DNA of 64,000 bases, from the NCBI GenBank assembly GCA_905233755.1, contig CAJODM010000012.1:1-64000 (forward strand), in the 5' to 3' direction. The stretch comes from an uncultured Ruminococcus sp. (GTDB lineage: Bacteria > Bacillota > Clostridia > Oscillospirales > Acutalibacteraceae). Made by a program: the position numbers and the translations under genes. Positions within the stretch are counted from its first letter, which is position 1. Each line of letters begins with the position of its first letter. The notes under the pieces are model-generated. The model ran no database searches, was not told the origin of the DNA, and was given only the letters and a program-made list of their open reading frames with translations. Positions 63,818 to 64,000 of the stretch are shown one piece after another.

Positions 63818-64000
63818 ATGTCCTACGAGATTCTAGCGACAATTCAATCTCCGTCCGACGTCAAGGCGCTCTCTGCCGACGAGGTATCCACGCTGTGTGC
63901 CGAGATCCGCGAGAAGCTGATCGACGTCGTATCGGTCAACGGCGGCCACCTCTCGTCGAACCTCGGCGTGGTGGAGCTGACCGTCGCGCTGCACCGGTGC
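63818..64000 (+). CDS. dxs: 1-deoxy-D-xylulose-5-phosphate synthase, 5' part
   Basis: The first 61 codons of Dxs, the thiamine-diphosphate enzyme that opens the MEP isoprenoid pathway from pyruvate and glyceraldehyde 3-phosphate. [24 protein letters not shown] and [20 protein letters not shown] are the usual N-terminal blocks, including the substrate/cofactor-contact His. The gene runs off the window end. The ribosome site (AGATAAGGTAA) is moderate. Confidence 0.9.
   Translation, partial: MSYEILATIQSPSDVKALSADEVSTLCAEIREKLIDVVSVNGGHLSSNLGVVELTVALHRC

Overview
The window looks like a chromosomal segment of an endospore-forming, Gram-positive anaerobe of the class Clostridia, most likely an intestinal member of Oscillospirales/Ruminococcaceae. 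The reasons are the sporulation genes (spo0A, spoIVB, spoIVA, a SipL-type DUF3794/LysM gene, bofA), the Firmicutes-type hprK-murB-rapZ-whiA run, a T-box leader in front of thrS, a dockerin-bearing leucine-rich-repeat protein, Na+-decarboxylase subunits, and a GC content clearly above 50% by eye. Vegetative promoters are easy to read and mostly have TTGMMW-17 bp-TATAAT form.

Region 1 (1-20.9 kb) is accessory. It starts with REP-like hairpins and a 34-bp tandem array. Two SipW-type (ER-type, Ser/His) signal peptidases then bracket a same-strand set of genes: a camelysin/TasA-like membrane protein, a membrane-anchored McrB-like AAA+ ATPase, a 784-aa coiled-coil protein with an N-terminal region reminiscent of DUF2357, and five very Ser/Thr/Tyr/Asn-rich single-pass surface proteins (up to 1355 aa). 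The surface proteins have a short N-terminal anchor ending in an aromatic motif (AWF, AWY, SWI, AYY, SWF). Some also have starch-binding-like, Ig-like and Listeria-Bacteroides repeat modules. I read this as a SipW-dependent surface fibre or adhesion locus with its own AAA+ machine. It is the best candidate for an undescribed system here. A GIY-YIG ORF lying inside an inverted repeat, and a second (29-bp) hairpin array, interrupt the locus.

Region 2 (21-33.5 kb) is housekeeping and sporulation: radC, uvrB, a topoisomerase IV-like parE/parC pair, secG, bofA, then on the minus strand spoIVB, spo0A and a DUF4364 regulator, then cca and the RNase P RNA gene.

Region 3 (33.5-43.8 kb) holds a metallophosphoesterase, two tandem S11 D,D-carboxypeptidase-like proteins whose active-site motifs are destroyed, an unknown polytopic membrane protein, a BspA-type LRR protein with a dockerin, T-box/thrS (with an apparent frameshift in the TGS domain), a VanY-like protein lacking its zinc ligands, rpmE and a YigZ-family gene.

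Region 4 (43.8-64 kb) holds dnaG-rpoD, a minimal metallopeptidase, sipL and spoIVA (each behind a good sigma-E-type promoter), oadG-oadB, a Wzz/CpsD polysaccharide-export regulatory pair, a class I aspartate aminotransferase, secD-secF, a DUF421/DUF4363 pair, hprK-murB-rapZ-whiA, xseB-ispA, and the 5' end of dxs running off the window.

All assignments rest on reading the sequence and recognising motifs; no database search was possible.
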